64,000 nucleotides of DNA from Streptomyces sp. NRRL S-244. GTDB taxonomy: Bacteria > Actinomycetota > Actinomycetes > Streptomycetales > Streptomycetaceae. A program made the translations under genes and the position numbers. Location of the stretch: assembly GCF_000717915.1 (NCBI RefSeq), contig NZ_JOCX01000011.1:186001-250000 (forward strand), read 5' to 3'. The notes below the pieces were generated by a model. The model had not been told where the DNA came from and made no database searches. It saw only the letters and a program-made list of their open reading frames with translations. Positions 43,883 to 52,702 of the stretch are shown here, in pieces. Numbering within the stretch: position 1 is the first letter of the stretch; every line of letters begins with the position of its first letter.

Positions 43883-45132
43883 TCATCCTCGACGAGTACC
43901 CGCCGCCTCCGCTCGAACTGCTCGACGCGCTGCGCTCGATGGACGCGGAGCTCGTCACCCGCACCCTGGCGGAGCTGCGGGGCGGCCCGCTCGACGAGCT
44001 GCCCGTCGCCGACGTCCTGCTCGCCCCGGCCCAGGCCGAAGGCGAATCGGTGCGCCTCGCGGTACGGCGGCTGCGCCGCTGGGCCGGGGCCCCCATCGTG
44101 GTCGTCTGGACGGTGACGGAGTTCGCCGCCCTGGAGGAGCACGTCCGGCTCGGCCACGACTACCTCGTACCGCCCTTCCTGCCCGCTCTCGTAGGGGCCC
44201 GGCTGCACAGCTGCTCGGAGCGCGCCGGACTCGGCCGCACCCTGCGCGAAGCCGATGCACGCGCCGAACTCATGGGCTACGAGAAGGAATTGGAGATCGG
44301 CCGGGAGATCCAGGCCGGCTTCCTGCCCGAATCGCTGCCGGTCCCCGAGGGCTGGGAGATCGACGTGCGCTTCCGGCCCGCCCGGCAGGTCGCCGGGGAC
44401 TTCTACGACGTCTTCGAGATCTCCCGCGGCCGCCGCCTCGCCTTCGTCGTCGCCGACGTCTGCGACAAGGGGGTCGGCGCCGCGCTGTTCATGGCACTGA
44501 TCCGCTCGCTGCTGCGGCACACCGCGGAGAACAGCGGACTCCAGCACCTGGTGGCCGCCGGGCGCGCGGGCGGCAGCCGGCGGATCCCGGTGGTCGGCGC
44601 GACACCGCTGCTCAACGCGGTCACCGCCACCAACGGATACCTGACCCGCAACCACCTCAGACAGGGCTACTTCGCCACCCTGTTCTTCGGTGTGCTCGAC
44701 CCCGTGACCGGCAGCCTCGTGTACATCAACGGGGGCCACAACGCGCCGCTGCTGCTGCGCGCCGACGGCGGCGACCCGCTCGCCCTGGAGGTCACCGGAC
44801 CCGCCGTCGGGGTGCTGCCGGACTGCGTGTACACGCTCGGCTACGCCCAGCTGAACCCCGGCGACACCCTGTTCGTGTTCACCGACGGAGTGCCGGAGGC
44901 CCGCTGCCCCGACGGCAGCTTCCTCGGTGACGAGCGGATGCTGGAGCTGCTCGCCGGCCCCCCGGCGAGCGGCAGGGAGGTGGTCGACCTCATGGACACC
45001 GCGGTACGGGAGCACACCGGAACGGCCGAACAGCACGACGATGTCACCATGCTGGCCCTGCACCGGCCACGTGCGGCGCGGGGGCCGCACGCGGACCGGA
45101 CCACGGCCGCGGGCCGTGCGGCGGTGGCCTGA
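43864..45132 (+). CDS. SpoIIE/RsbU-type serine phosphatase with pseudo-receiver domain
   Basis: A 422-residue phosphatase of partner-switching systems. Residues ~1-125 look like a receiver domain that has lost its phospho-acceptor (ADVLLAPAQ at the strand-3 position). A helical linker with GYEKELEIGREIQAGFLPE follows. The PP2C domain (about residues 170-400) keeps the metal-binding aspartates in AGDFYDVFE, VADVCDKG, FTDGVPEA and HDDVT. It would dephosphorylate one or both STAS proteins. Ends in a 1-base overlap with the next gene. Confidence 0.9.
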   Translation: MPSTTVIILDEYPPPPLELLDALRSMDAELVTRTLAELRGGPLDELPVADVLLAPAQAEGESVRLAVRRLRRWAGAPIVVVWTVTEFAALEEHVRLGHDYLVPPFLPALVGARLHSCSERAGLGRTLREADARAELMGYEKELEIGREIQAGFLPESLPVPEGWEIDVRFRPARQVAGDFYDVFEISRGRRLAFVVADVCDKGVGAALFMALIRSLLRHTAENSGLQHLVAAGRAGGSRRIPVVGATPLLNAVTATNGYLTRNHLRQGYFATLFFGVLDPVTGSLVYINGGHNAPLLLRADGGDPLALEVTGPAVGVLPDCVYTLGYAQLNPGDTLFVFTDGVPEARCPDGSFLGDERMLELLAGPPASGREVVDLMDTAVREHTGTAEQHDDVTMLALHRPRAARGPHADRTTAAGRAAVA

Positions 45133-45875
45133 TGGCCCGGACCATCGTGGTGCACTCGCACCGCGGGGGCACCGGCAAGTCCTCGGTACTGGCGAACCTC
45201 GCCCTGCTCATCGCGGGCGAGGGGCGCCGGGTGGGGGTGGTCGACACGGACATCCAGTCGCCCACCCTGGACCTGCTCTTCCGGCTCGGCCCGGGTCCCT
45301 CCCTGGCCGACTACCTGCTCGGGCGCTGCGAGATCGAGTCCACGGCCCAGCAGGTCGGCGTGCCCGGGCTGTACGTCGTACCGGCACGGACCGGGACGGC
45401 GGCCCTGCGCGAGCTCATGACCAGCGGATACGACGTGGGGCTGCTGCCGGAGGGCTTCGACCGGCTGGTCGAGTGCTACGCGCTCGACGTGCTGCTGCTC
45501 GACACCCACGCCGGGCTCAACAACGAGTCGGTGACCGCCATGGCGAGCGCCGACGTACTGATGATCATGGCCCGGGCCGACCGGATCGACCTCTCCGGGG
45601 TCGAGGAGACCATCGCCCTCGCCGGGCGGCTGGCCTGTCGGCGGGCCCTGGTCATGAGCATGGCCCCCGAGGGCATCGACGGGGAGCGGATCCGCCGGCG
45701 TGCCGAGGAGGTGTACGGCGCCCCCCTGGCCGGAATCCTTCCCTATGTTCCGGAAATGGCCGCCCTGTACGGCGAACGCATATTCGCAGAAGCCCATCCC
45801 GACCACCCCCTGGTCGGTGAATTCCGCACCATCATCTCCGCGTTGGACGCACCTCACGAAGTATCGCGCGCCTGA
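45132..45875 (+). CDS. MinD/ParA-like ATPase
   Basis: A 247-residue deviant-Walker-A ATPase. The P-loop HRGGTGKSS (residues 10-18) carries arginine 11 in place of the signature lysine of KGGxGK; the second Walker motif VVDTDIQSPTLD and switch LLLDTHAGL follow. Its place directly after a phosphatase gene suggests that it localises or controls the partner-switch proteins or a complex of pathway enzymes. It is not a chromosome-partition gene, as no parB-like gene is adjacent. Confidence 0.87.
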   Translation: MARTIVVHSHRGGTGKSSVLANLALLIAGEGRRVGVVDTDIQSPTLDLLFRLGPGPSLADYLLGRCEIESTAQQVGVPGLYVVPARTGTAALRELMTSGYDVGLLPEGFDRLVECYALDVLLLDTHAGLNNESVTAMASADVLMIMARADRIDLSGVEETIALAGRLACRRALVMSMAPEGIDGERIRRRAEEVYGAPLAGILPYVPEMAALYGERIFAEAHPDHPLVGEFRTIISALDAPHEVSRA

Positions 45876-45887
45876 CGCTCCCCCCTT

Positions 45888-45907
45888 ACGCCCCCTGCGG
45901 GGGGCGT
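45888..45907 (+). terminator. Hairpin between the MinD-like and third DJ-1 genes
   Basis: Arms ACGCCCCC (45888-45895) and GGGGGCGT (45900-45907) with loop TGCG, 12 bp after the MinD-like stop, followed by GTTG. It may terminate or attenuate the first half of the accessory cluster. Confidence 0.5.
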
Positions 45908-45945
45908 GTTGAATCGGCAGCGATTCCAGAACAAGGAGAACAGTC

Positions 45946-46686
45946 ATGAAGATTCTCGTCGTCATGACGGCCAAGGCAACGCTCCACCTGTTGGACGGGG
46001 AACAACACCCCTCGGGTTTCTGGGCCGAGGAATTCGTCGTTCCCTACACCCTCTTCAAGGCCGCAGGCCACACCGTGGACGTGGCGACGATCGGGGGCCA
46101 GGCCCCCACGGTCGACCAGACCAGCATCGACCCCCAGTTCATCCGGTGGGTCCGCCCCGAGGGCTCGCCGGACGAGGACGCGGCCAACGCCGCCGAGTAC
46201 GTGAGAGTCGTCGAGAGCACCCCCCAGCTCAAGAACCCCCTCGCCCTGGAGTCCCTCGGAGAGAAGGACATAGCCGAGTACGACGGCATCTACGTCAGCG
46301 GCGGCCACGGCGCGATCGGAGACCTGCCCCACTCCGACGAACTCGCCCAGATCCTGCGCTGGGCCCTCGCCCAGGACAAGCCGCTCGCCACCGTCTGCCA
46401 CGGCCACACCTCGCTGCTCGCGCTGCGCGACGGCGAAGGCCGCTGGCCGTTCGAGGGCTACCGGATGACGGCCTTCTCGCACAGCGAGGAGATGGTCACC
46501 AACATGGCCGGCCGCCTCCCGCTGATCCTCGAGGCCGAGCTCACCCGGCTCGGCGCGCGCTACGAGAAGGCCGAGAAGATCTGGGACTCGCACGTGGTCG
46601 TGGACCGCAAGCTCACCACCGGCCAGAACCCGTACTCCTCCAAGGCCCTTGCCGAGACGTTCCTGGAGCAGCTCGCCAAGGGATAG
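45946..46686 (+). CDS. DJ-1/PfpI-family protein 3 (Hsp31/glyoxalase III-like)
   Basis: A 246-residue DJ-1 superfamily protein of the Hsp31-like length. The nucleophile cysteine is C151 in TVCHGHTSLLA, with the usual histidine next to it. The acid residue is probably the glutamate of GFWAEEFVVPY. The C-terminal part (VVVDRKLTTGQNPYSSKALAE) is characteristic of ThiJ/PfpI proteins of this type, some of which convert methylglyoxal to lactate without glutathione. It starts at ATG 45946 after AAGGAGAA. Confidence 0.9.
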   Translation: MKILVVMTAKATLHLLDGEQHPSGFWAEEFVVPYTLFKAAGHTVDVATIGGQAPTVDQTSIDPQFIRWVRPEGSPDEDAANAAEYVRVVESTPQLKNPLALESLGEKDIAEYDGIYVSGGHGAIGDLPHSDELAQILRWALAQDKPLATVCHGHTSLLALRDGEGRWPFEGYRMTAFSHSEEMVTNMAGRLPLILEAELTRLGARYEKAEKIWDSHVVVDRKLTTGQNPYSSKALAETFLEQLAKG

Positions 46687-46720
46687 AGAACGCCCCCGCA
46701 TCCGACACCGGAAGGCAGCC

Positions 46721-48205
46721 ATGACCAAGCGCGCGCTCAGCGACCAGCCCTTGGCCAACCCCGGGAAGCTGTTCATCGGCGGCACATGGGTCTCGGCCCA
46801 GGACGGCCGTACCGAGCCGGACATCAGCCCCGTGGACGGACAGGAGATCGTACCGGTGGCCCAGGCCGCCGCCGCGGACGCGGACGCGGCCGTGGCCGCC
46901 GCCCGCCAGGCGTACGAGGAAGGTCCCTGGAGCAGACTGTCCGCCCAGGAACGCGCGCTGCGGCTGAACCGGGTCGGCGAGCTCATCGAGCGCGACCTGG
47001 AGGAGATCGCCCTGCTGGAGACGGTGGACATGGGCAAGCCGTTCGCCTTCTCCAGCACGGTCGACGCCCCCATGGCCGCCCAGCTCATGCACTACTACGC
47101 CGGCGCCGTGACCCGGGTCGACGGCTCCTCGCGGGCCCCGGCCGGCGGGCAGCTCGCGTACACCCTGCGCGAGCCGCTGGGCGTGGTCTGCGCCATCACC
47201 CCGTTCAACTTCCCGCTGCTGCTGTCGATGACGAAGATCGCACCGGCGCTGGCGGCGGGCAACACGGTCGTGCACAAACCCTCCCCGGCCACCCCGCTCA
47301 CCGCGCTGAAGATCGCCGAGCTCTTCCAGGAGGCGGAGATCCCGGACGGCGTGCTGAACGTGATCACCGGTCCGGGCGTGGAACTCGGTGAGACCCTCAC
47401 CGGCCACCCCGACATCGACAAGATCGCCTTCACCGGCTCCACCGCGGTCGGCCAGACGATCATCCGCAAGTCGGCCGGCACCCTGAAGAAGGTGACGATG
47501 GAGCTCGGCGGCAAGTCCGCCAACATCGTCTTCGCCGACGCCGACCTGGACGCCGCCGAGGAGCTCGCCTTCTTCGGCATCTACTACAACAAGGGCGAGA
47601 TCTGCACCGCCGGCTCGCGCCTGCTGCTCCAGCGCCCCATCCACGACGAACTGGTCGAACGCCTGGTGAGCCGGGCCGCCGCCCTCAAGCCCGGCGACCC
47701 GCGCGACCCGGAGACCCTCTTCGGGCCGCTGGCCCACCGCGGCCAGTTCGAGAAGGTCAGCTCGTACATCGAGATCGGCGAGAAGGAAGGCGCGGTCCTG
47801 CGCACCGGCGGCACCGGCTGGACCCCGGAGGGGGCCTCCAGCCAGGGCCTGTACTTCCTGCCGACGATCTTCACCGGCGTCGACAACGGCATGCGGATCG
47901 CGCAGGAGGAGATCTTCGGCCCGGTCCTGTCGATCATCCCCTTCGACACCGAGGAAGACGCGATCCGGATCGCCAACGACAGCGCGTACGGGCTCGCCGC
48001 GGGCGTCCACACCAAGGACCTGCGGCGCGCCCACCGGGTGGCCTCCCAGATCAAGGCCGGCACGGTCTGGGTGAATTGCTACAACCAGTACGACCCCTCC
48101 GTGCCGTACGGCGGCTACAAGGCCTCCGGATACGGGCGCGAGTGCGGACCGGAATCCCTGGAGAGCTACACGCAGACGAAGTCGGTCTGGATCGGCATGG
48201 ACTGA
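46721..48205 (+). CDS. NAD(P)-dependent aldehyde dehydrogenase
   Basis: A 494-residue aldehyde dehydrogenase of the betaine/aryl aldehyde type. The catalytic residues are C295 (KGEICTAGSR) and E261 (MELGGKSANIV), with the usual 34-residue spacing. The Rossmann motif FTGSTAVGQ is present. Start ATG 46721 follows GGAAGG. It probably oxidises the aldehyde formed by the GMC or ThDP enzyme of the cluster; the substrate is not readable. Confidence 0.92.
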   Translation: MTKRALSDQPLANPGKLFIGGTWVSAQDGRTEPDISPVDGQEIVPVAQAAAADADAAVAAARQAYEEGPWSRLSAQERALRLNRVGELIERDLEEIALLETVDMGKPFAFSSTVDAPMAAQLMHYYAGAVTRVDGSSRAPAGGQLAYTLREPLGVVCAITPFNFPLLLSMTKIAPALAAGNTVVHKPSPATPLTALKIAELFQEAEIPDGVLNVITGPGVELGETLTGHPDIDKIAFTGSTAVGQTIIRKSAGTLKKVTMELGGKSANIVFADADLDAAEELAFFGIYYNKGEICTAGSRLLLQRPIHDELVERLVSRAAALKPGDPRDPETLFGPLAHRGQFEKVSSYIEIGEKEGAVLRTGGTGWTPEGASSQGLYFLPTIFTGVDNGMRIAQEEIFGPVLSIIPFDTEEDAIRIANDSAYGLAAGVHTKDLRRAHRVASQIKAGTVWVNCYNQYDPSVPYGGYKASGYGRECGPESLESYTQTKSVWIGMD

Positions 48206-48211
48206 GTGCCC

Positions 48212-48243
48212 GACCGGCTGACCGGCTGACCGACCGAGCGACC
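48212..48243. repeat. Short 8-bp tandem repeat between genes
   Basis: GACCGGCT occurs twice in a row (48212 and 48220), followed by two imperfect copies (GACCGACC at 48228, GAGCGACC at 48236). It lies in the 56-bp gap before the F420-reductase-like gene. Probably slippage, no function evident. Confidence 0.7.
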
Positions 48244-48261
48244 GACGGAGTAGGAGCGGCA

Positions 48262-48876
48262 ATGCGCACAGGCATCATCGGCACCGGGCGGATCGGTTCC
48301 ACCCTCGCGCGGATCCTGGTGGCGGCCGGGCACGAGGTCTTGTTGGCCAATGCCCGCGGCCCCGAGTCCATCGGCCCCTTACTGGCCGAACTGGGCCCGG
48401 CGGCCTCGGCGGCGCACCCCGCCGAGGCCGCCGACCAGGCCGAACTGCTGGTGCTGATGGTGCCGTACGCGAGCATCCGAGGACTCCTCCCGTCCGCGGC
48501 CGTGCAGGACAAGGTGCTGGTGGACGCCACGAACGCGTTCAGCGGTGGCGGCAAGCCCGCCGACCTGGGCGGGCGCGCCTCCAGCGAACTGGTCGCCGAG
48601 TGGTATCCCGGCGCCCGGGTCGTGAAATCCCTGAACACCATGCATTTCGAGACTCTCGCCGTCGCTGGTACCGCGGGGGGCGAACGCCTGGCCCATTTCA
48701 CGGCGGGCGACGACGAGAAGGCGAAGGAAATCGTCGCGGGAATCATCGCGGATTTGGGATTCGCGCCCGTCGACACCGGCTCGCTGCACTCCGGAGGAAT
48801 TCTCCAGCAGCCCGGCGGGCCCCTTTTCAACCGGCCGCTCACGGAAGCGCAGGCGCTGGCATGGATCTCTCACTGA
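48262..48876 (+). CDS. F420-dependent NADP reductase-like oxidoreductase
   Basis: A 204-residue Rossmann protein with GIIGTGRIGSTLARILVAAG at the N-terminus, and the conserved KSLNTMHFE near residue 122, as in F420-dependent NADP oxidoreductases and related NAD(P)-binding proteins. It starts at ATG 48262 after a TAGGAG site and overlaps the small-subunit gene by 16 bases. Whether it uses F420 or only NADP cannot be told. Confidence 0.82.
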   Translation: MRTGIIGTGRIGSTLARILVAAGHEVLLANARGPESIGPLLAELGPAASAAHPAEAADQAELLVLMVPYASIRGLLPSAAVQDKVLVDATNAFSGGGKPADLGGRASSELVAEWYPGARVVKSLNTMHFETLAVAGTAGGERLAHFTAGDDEKAKEIVAGIIADLGFAPVDTGSLHSGGILQQPGGPLFNRPLTEAQALAWISH

Positions 48877-49445
48877 ACGTGAACGGAAGACCCGAGCAGT
48901 TCGCGGCCGAGCCGAACGAACTGCTCGTGGAACGGCTCCGCGACGGCCTCGGGCTGACCGGAACCAAGGTCGGCTGCGACACCGGCCAGTGCGGCACCTG
49001 CGTCGTCCAGCTCGACGGACGGTCGGTCAAGAGCTGCCTGATCCTCACCGCGTCCGCCGCCGGATCCCGGGTGACCACCATCGAGGGGGTCACCACGCGC
49101 GGCGGCGAACTCAACGGCCTCCAGGAAGCCCTGCGCCAGGAGCACGGGACCCAGTGCGGGTTCTGCACCCCCGGCATGGTGATGGCCCTCGGCGAGCTCG
49201 TCGAGAACACCGCGGACCGCGAGGCGCCCACCGAGCCCGAGATCCGCGAGTGGCTCACCGGCAACCTGTGCCGCTGCACCGGCTACCACAGCGTCGTACG
49301 GGGCGTGCAGCGCGCCTGCTCCGCCGCCCGGACCGAGATACCCGAGGAGATCAGCGGGGGCGCCGCCGTCTCCGCGCCCGCCGGGCCCGAGCCCCAGCCG
49401 GCGGCCGTGTCCGCCTCCGCGTCGGCGTCCGGCAAGGAGGTGTGA
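48861..49445 (+). CDS. Molybdenum hydroxylase small subunit (two 2Fe-2S clusters)
   Basis: A 194-residue iron-sulfur subunit of a xanthine dehydrogenase/CO dehydrogenase-family enzyme. The plant-type cluster ligands are C39, C44, C47 and C59; the second cluster is held by C99, C102, C137 and C139 (CGFC and CRCTGY). The C-terminal 35 residues form an Ala/Pro/Ser-rich tail. I chose ATG 48861, which overlaps the previous gene. It transfers electrons from the molybdenum site to FAD. Confidence 0.93.
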   Translation: MDLSLNVNGRPEQFAAEPNELLVERLRDGLGLTGTKVGCDTGQCGTCVVQLDGRSVKSCLILTASAAGSRVTTIEGVTTRGGELNGLQEALRQEHGTQCGFCTPGMVMALGELVENTADREAPTEPEIREWLTGNLCRCTGYHSVVRGVQRACSAARTEIPEEISGGAAVSAPAGPEPQPAAVSASASASGKEV

Positions 49446-49450
49446 GGGAG

Positions 49451-51856
49451 ATGACCGCAGTGACGGGGGAGGCACCCCTCCAGGGATCGGGCCTGCTCGG
49501 CCAGCCTCTGGACAGCCGCGAGGATCCGCAGCTGCTGCGCGGCGAGGCGAAGTACGTGGCCGACATCGACCTGCCGGGCACCGCCCACATGGCGATCCTC
49601 GGCAGCCCGGTGGCCCACGCGAAGATCCTCTCCATCGAGACCAAGGCCGCGGAGCAGATGCCCGGCGTGCTGAAGGTGGCCACCGCGGCCGATTTCACCG
49701 ACGTGATGCCGCTGCCCTGCATCTGGATCCCCGGCGGGGTCGAGAGCCACTTCCCGCCCCACCCGTACGGACTTCCCGGCGCCCGCCCGGTCCTGACCGG
49801 TGACACCGTCCGGCACGTCGGCGACCCGATCGCCGTGGTCGTCGCCGAGACCCCGCGCCAGGCCGCCGCCGCCCTGGCCGCCATCGCCGTCGAGTACGAA
49901 CCGCTGCCCGTGGTCACCCGGGCCGACGCGGCACTCGCCGAGGGCGCGCCCCAGCTGCACGAGGCCGTACCGGGCAACCTGAACGCGTACTGGACCTGCG
50001 GCGACAAGGACCGCACCGAAGCGGCCCTCGCCGAGGCCGAGGTCAAGGTGGAGCTGGACCTGGTCAACCAGCGCACCATCAACAGCCCCATCGAGCCGCG
50101 CGGCGCGGTCGGCGACTACAACGCCGCCACCGACGAGTACACGCTGTACGCCTCCACCCAGGGCCCGCACAACCACCGCTTCCTGCTCGCCGCGCTGGTC
50201 CTCGGCATCCCGTTCAACAAGCTCCGGGTGATCGCCCCGACCGTCGGCGGCAGCTTCGGCACCAAGGGGTACCTGTACCCCGACATGGCGCTGGTCCTGC
50301 TGCTCTCCAAGGCGCTCGGCCGGCCCGTGAAATGGGTGGACACCCGCACCGGGCTGATGAACTCCACCGTCCAGGGCCGCGACCACCGCCAGCACGTGGT
50401 GCTCGCCGGCACCCGCGACGGCCGGATGACCGGCCTGTGGGCCACCAGCTACGCCAACCTCGGCGCGTACCCCTCCACCATCGGCCCCGGTGTCGCCACC
50501 GCCCTGATGGGCCGCTCCATCAGCGGCATGTACGACATCCCGGCCGCCTTCTGCGAGGTGTACGCCGCGTTCACCAACACCGTCTCGCTCGGCGCCCAGC
50601 GCGGCAGCGGGCGCGCCGAGGCGGCCTTCCTGATGGAGCGGCTCGTCGACCGGTTCGCCTCCGAGATCGGCATGGACCCGGCCGCCGTCCGGCGCAAGAA
50701 CCTGGTGCCGAACGAGAAGTTCCCGTACGACAACGGCCTCGGCTGGACGTACGACTCCGGGGACTACCAGGTGAACTTCGACAAGGCGATGGAGCTGTCG
50801 GGCTACGCCGACATGCCCGCCCGCAAGGCCGAGGCCCGCACCCGCGGCAAGCGGCTCGGCGTCGGCATCGCCACGTACGTGGCCATCTGCGGGGTCGGCC
50901 CCTCCACCCGGATGTCCAAGGAGGGCATGCTCGGCGGCACCTGGGAGAGCGCGAACATCCGCGTCCACCCGACCGGCGAGGTCACCGTCACCGTCGGCTC
51001 CGCCTCCACCGGCCAGAGCCACCACACGGTCTTCGCGCAGGTCGCCGCCGACGAGCTCGGCATCGACCCGGCCCTGGTCCAGGTGTACGAGGGGGACACG
51101 CTCAAGGCCCCGTACGGACAGGGCACGTACGGCTCGCGCTCCTACAGCATGGCCGCGCCCGCCGTCGCCCTGACCGCCCGGAAGATCAAGGCGAAACTGG
51201 TCAAGGCCGGGGCCGTGTTCCTCGGCGTCCCCGAGGACAAGGTCGTCTACGCGGGCGGCAAGGTCTACGAGGAAGGCAACGAGGAGAACACCAAGACCTT
51301 CGCCGAGCTGGCGATGGCCATGTGGTACGGCTGGGGACTGCCCCACGAGATCGAGCCGGCCATCGACGAGACCACCCATTTCGACCCGCCCGACTTCAAC
51401 TACCCCTTCGGCACGCACGTGGCGGTCGTCGAGGTCGACGAACTCACCGGCGAGACCGAGGTGGTGGCCTACACCGCCGTCGACGACGCCGGGAACATCG
51501 GCAACCCGAAGATCGTCCTCGGGCAGATCGAGGGCAGCATCACGCACGGCCTGGGCCAGGCGCTGATGGAGGCCGCCGTATACGACGAACAGGGCCTGCT
51601 GCTCAGCTCCGACCTGACCAAGTACGCCCTGCCGCGCGCCGCGGACGTGCCGTTCTTCACCCTCGGCAAGACCACCACGCCCAGCCCGCACAACCCGCTG
51701 GGCGCCAAGGGCGCCGGCGAGATCGCCACCGTGCCGCCCGCCGCTGCCGTCACCAACGCGGTCGTCGACGCCCTGTCCGACCTGGGCGTCCAGCACATCG
51801 ACATGCCGCTCACCCCCGAGAAGGTCTGGCGCCGCCTGAGAGGGGAAGCCCAGTGA
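49451..51856 (+). CDS. Molybdenum hydroxylase large (molybdopterin) subunit
   Basis: A 801-residue molybdopterin-binding subunit of the xanthine dehydrogenase/aldehyde oxidase family. The motif R384-G-S-G-R388 in the active-site loop is the aldehyde/xanthine type and not the cysteine-bearing AYRCSFR loop of true CO dehydrogenase. The catalytic glutamate is E757 in GAKGAGE. It starts at ATG 49451 after GAGGGAG. The substrate may be an aldehyde or N-heterocycle. The large subunit and FAD subunit overlap by four bases. Confidence 0.92.
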   Translation: MTAVTGEAPLQGSGLLGQPLDSREDPQLLRGEAKYVADIDLPGTAHMAILGSPVAHAKILSIETKAAEQMPGVLKVATAADFTDVMPLPCIWIPGGVESHFPPHPYGLPGARPVLTGDTVRHVGDPIAVVVAETPRQAAAALAAIAVEYEPLPVVTRADAALAEGAPQLHEAVPGNLNAYWTCGDKDRTEAALAEAEVKVELDLVNQRTINSPIEPRGAVGDYNAATDEYTLYASTQGPHNHRFLLAALVLGIPFNKLRVIAPTVGGSFGTKGYLYPDMALVLLLSKALGRPVKWVDTRTGLMNSTVQGRDHRQHVVLAGTRDGRMTGLWATSYANLGAYPSTIGPGVATALMGRSISGMYDIPAAFCEVYAAFTNTVSLGAQRGSGRAEAAFLMERLVDRFASEIGMDPAAVRRKNLVPNEKFPYDNGLGWTYDSGDYQVNFDKAMELSGYADMPARKAEARTRGKRLGVGIATYVAICGVGPSTRMSKEGMLGGTWESANIRVHPTGEVTVTVGSASTGQSHHTVFAQVAADELGIDPALVQVYEGDTLKAPYGQGTYGSRSYSMAAPAVALTARKIKAKLVKAGAVFLGVPEDKVVYAGGKVYEEGNEENTKTFAELAMAMWYGWGLPHEIEPAIDETTHFDPPDFNYPFGTHVAVVEVDELTGETEVVAYTAVDDAGNIGNPKIVLGQIEGSITHGLGQALMEAAVYDEQGLLLSSDLTKYALPRAADVPFFTLGKTTTPSPHNPLGAKGAGEIATVPPAAAVTNAVVDALSDLGVQHIDMPLTPEKVWRRLRGEAQ

Positions 51857-52677
51857 TCCTCACCGAGTTCGACTACGTCCGGCCCGTCGGCCTCGAAGAG
51901 GCCCTGACCCTGCTCTGCGGCACCCGGGGCGCCCGGGTGCTGGCCGGCGGCCAGAGCCTGCTGCCCGGGCTGCGCACCGGGGAGGACACCGCCCGGCTGC
52001 TCGTCGACGTACGCCACCTCGAAGAGCTCCGCGGCATCGAGCGGAGCGCCGCCGCCATCCGGATCGGCGCGCTGACCACGCTCGCCGAGCTGGCCACCCA
52101 CCCGGTGGTCCTCGCCGAGGCCCCGGAACTGGCGGCCGCCGCCCGGGCCAACGGGGACCCCCAGGTCCGCAACCTCGGCACGGCCGGCGGGAACCTCGCC
52201 GCCGCCGGGCGCGCCACCGACCTGCCGGTCGCGGCCATCGCCGCGGACGCCCAGGTCGAACTGGCCGGACCCGGCGGGCGGTGGACCGTGCCCGCCGAGG
52301 AGTTCGCGGTCTCCGGGGCTCCGGCCGGGTCCGTGGTCACCGCACTGCTGGTGCCCGCCGCCGGGCGGGCCGCCGCCTTCGAGAAGACCGCCGACCGGGC
52401 CACCCGCTACCCGGTGTGCGCCACCGCGGTACGGATCACCCCCGACGGGCCGCGCATCGCGGTCACCGGGGCCACCGCCCGCCCGCTGCGGCTGCGCGGG
52501 GTCGAGGACCGGCTGCGCGGGGGCCCGTACACGACGGAGGCCGTGCTCGCGGCCTTCCGGGCCGAGCCCAGGGAGCTGTTCGTCCCCGGGCGAGGCACCT
52601 CGGCCGAGTACCTCGGCCACCTCGCGGGGGTGCTCGCCGCCCGCGCGCTGCAGAGGGCAGACCAGGCCCTCGCCTGA
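51853..52677 (+). CDS. Molybdenum hydroxylase FAD-binding subunit
   Basis: A 274-residue medium subunit. The FAD-binding motifs AGGQSLLPGL (about residues 31-40) and RNLGTAGGNLA (about residue 106) are intact. It starts at GTG 51853 overlapping the large-subunit stop, so small, large and medium subunits are in the order typical of many actinobacterial oxidoreductases. It passes electrons to NAD or another acceptor. Confidence 0.93.
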   Translation: MILTEFDYVRPVGLEEALTLLCGTRGARVLAGGQSLLPGLRTGEDTARLLVDVRHLEELRGIERSAAAIRIGALTTLAELATHPVVLAEAPELAAAARANGDPQVRNLGTAGGNLAAAGRATDLPVAAIAADAQVELAGPGGRWTVPAEEFAVSGAPAGSVVTALLVPAAGRAAAFEKTADRATRYPVCATAVRITPDGPRIAVTGATARPLRLRGVEDRLRGGPYTTEAVLAAFRAEPRELFVPGRGTSAEYLGHLAGVLAARALQRADQALA

Positions 52678-52702
52678 CCGCCCACCACGGGGAGTTGACG
52701 CA

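Noticed and set aside
45132..45875. Chromosome or plasmid partition ATPase (ParA)
   Set aside because: No parB-like gene or parS-like repeats lie nearby, and the gene is coupled to a phosphatase gene.
49451..52677. Aerobic CO dehydrogenase (coxSLM)
   Set aside because: Subunit make-up is the same, but the large-subunit loop is RGSGR and lacks the cysteine of the AYRCSFR loop that defines form I CO dehydrogenase.
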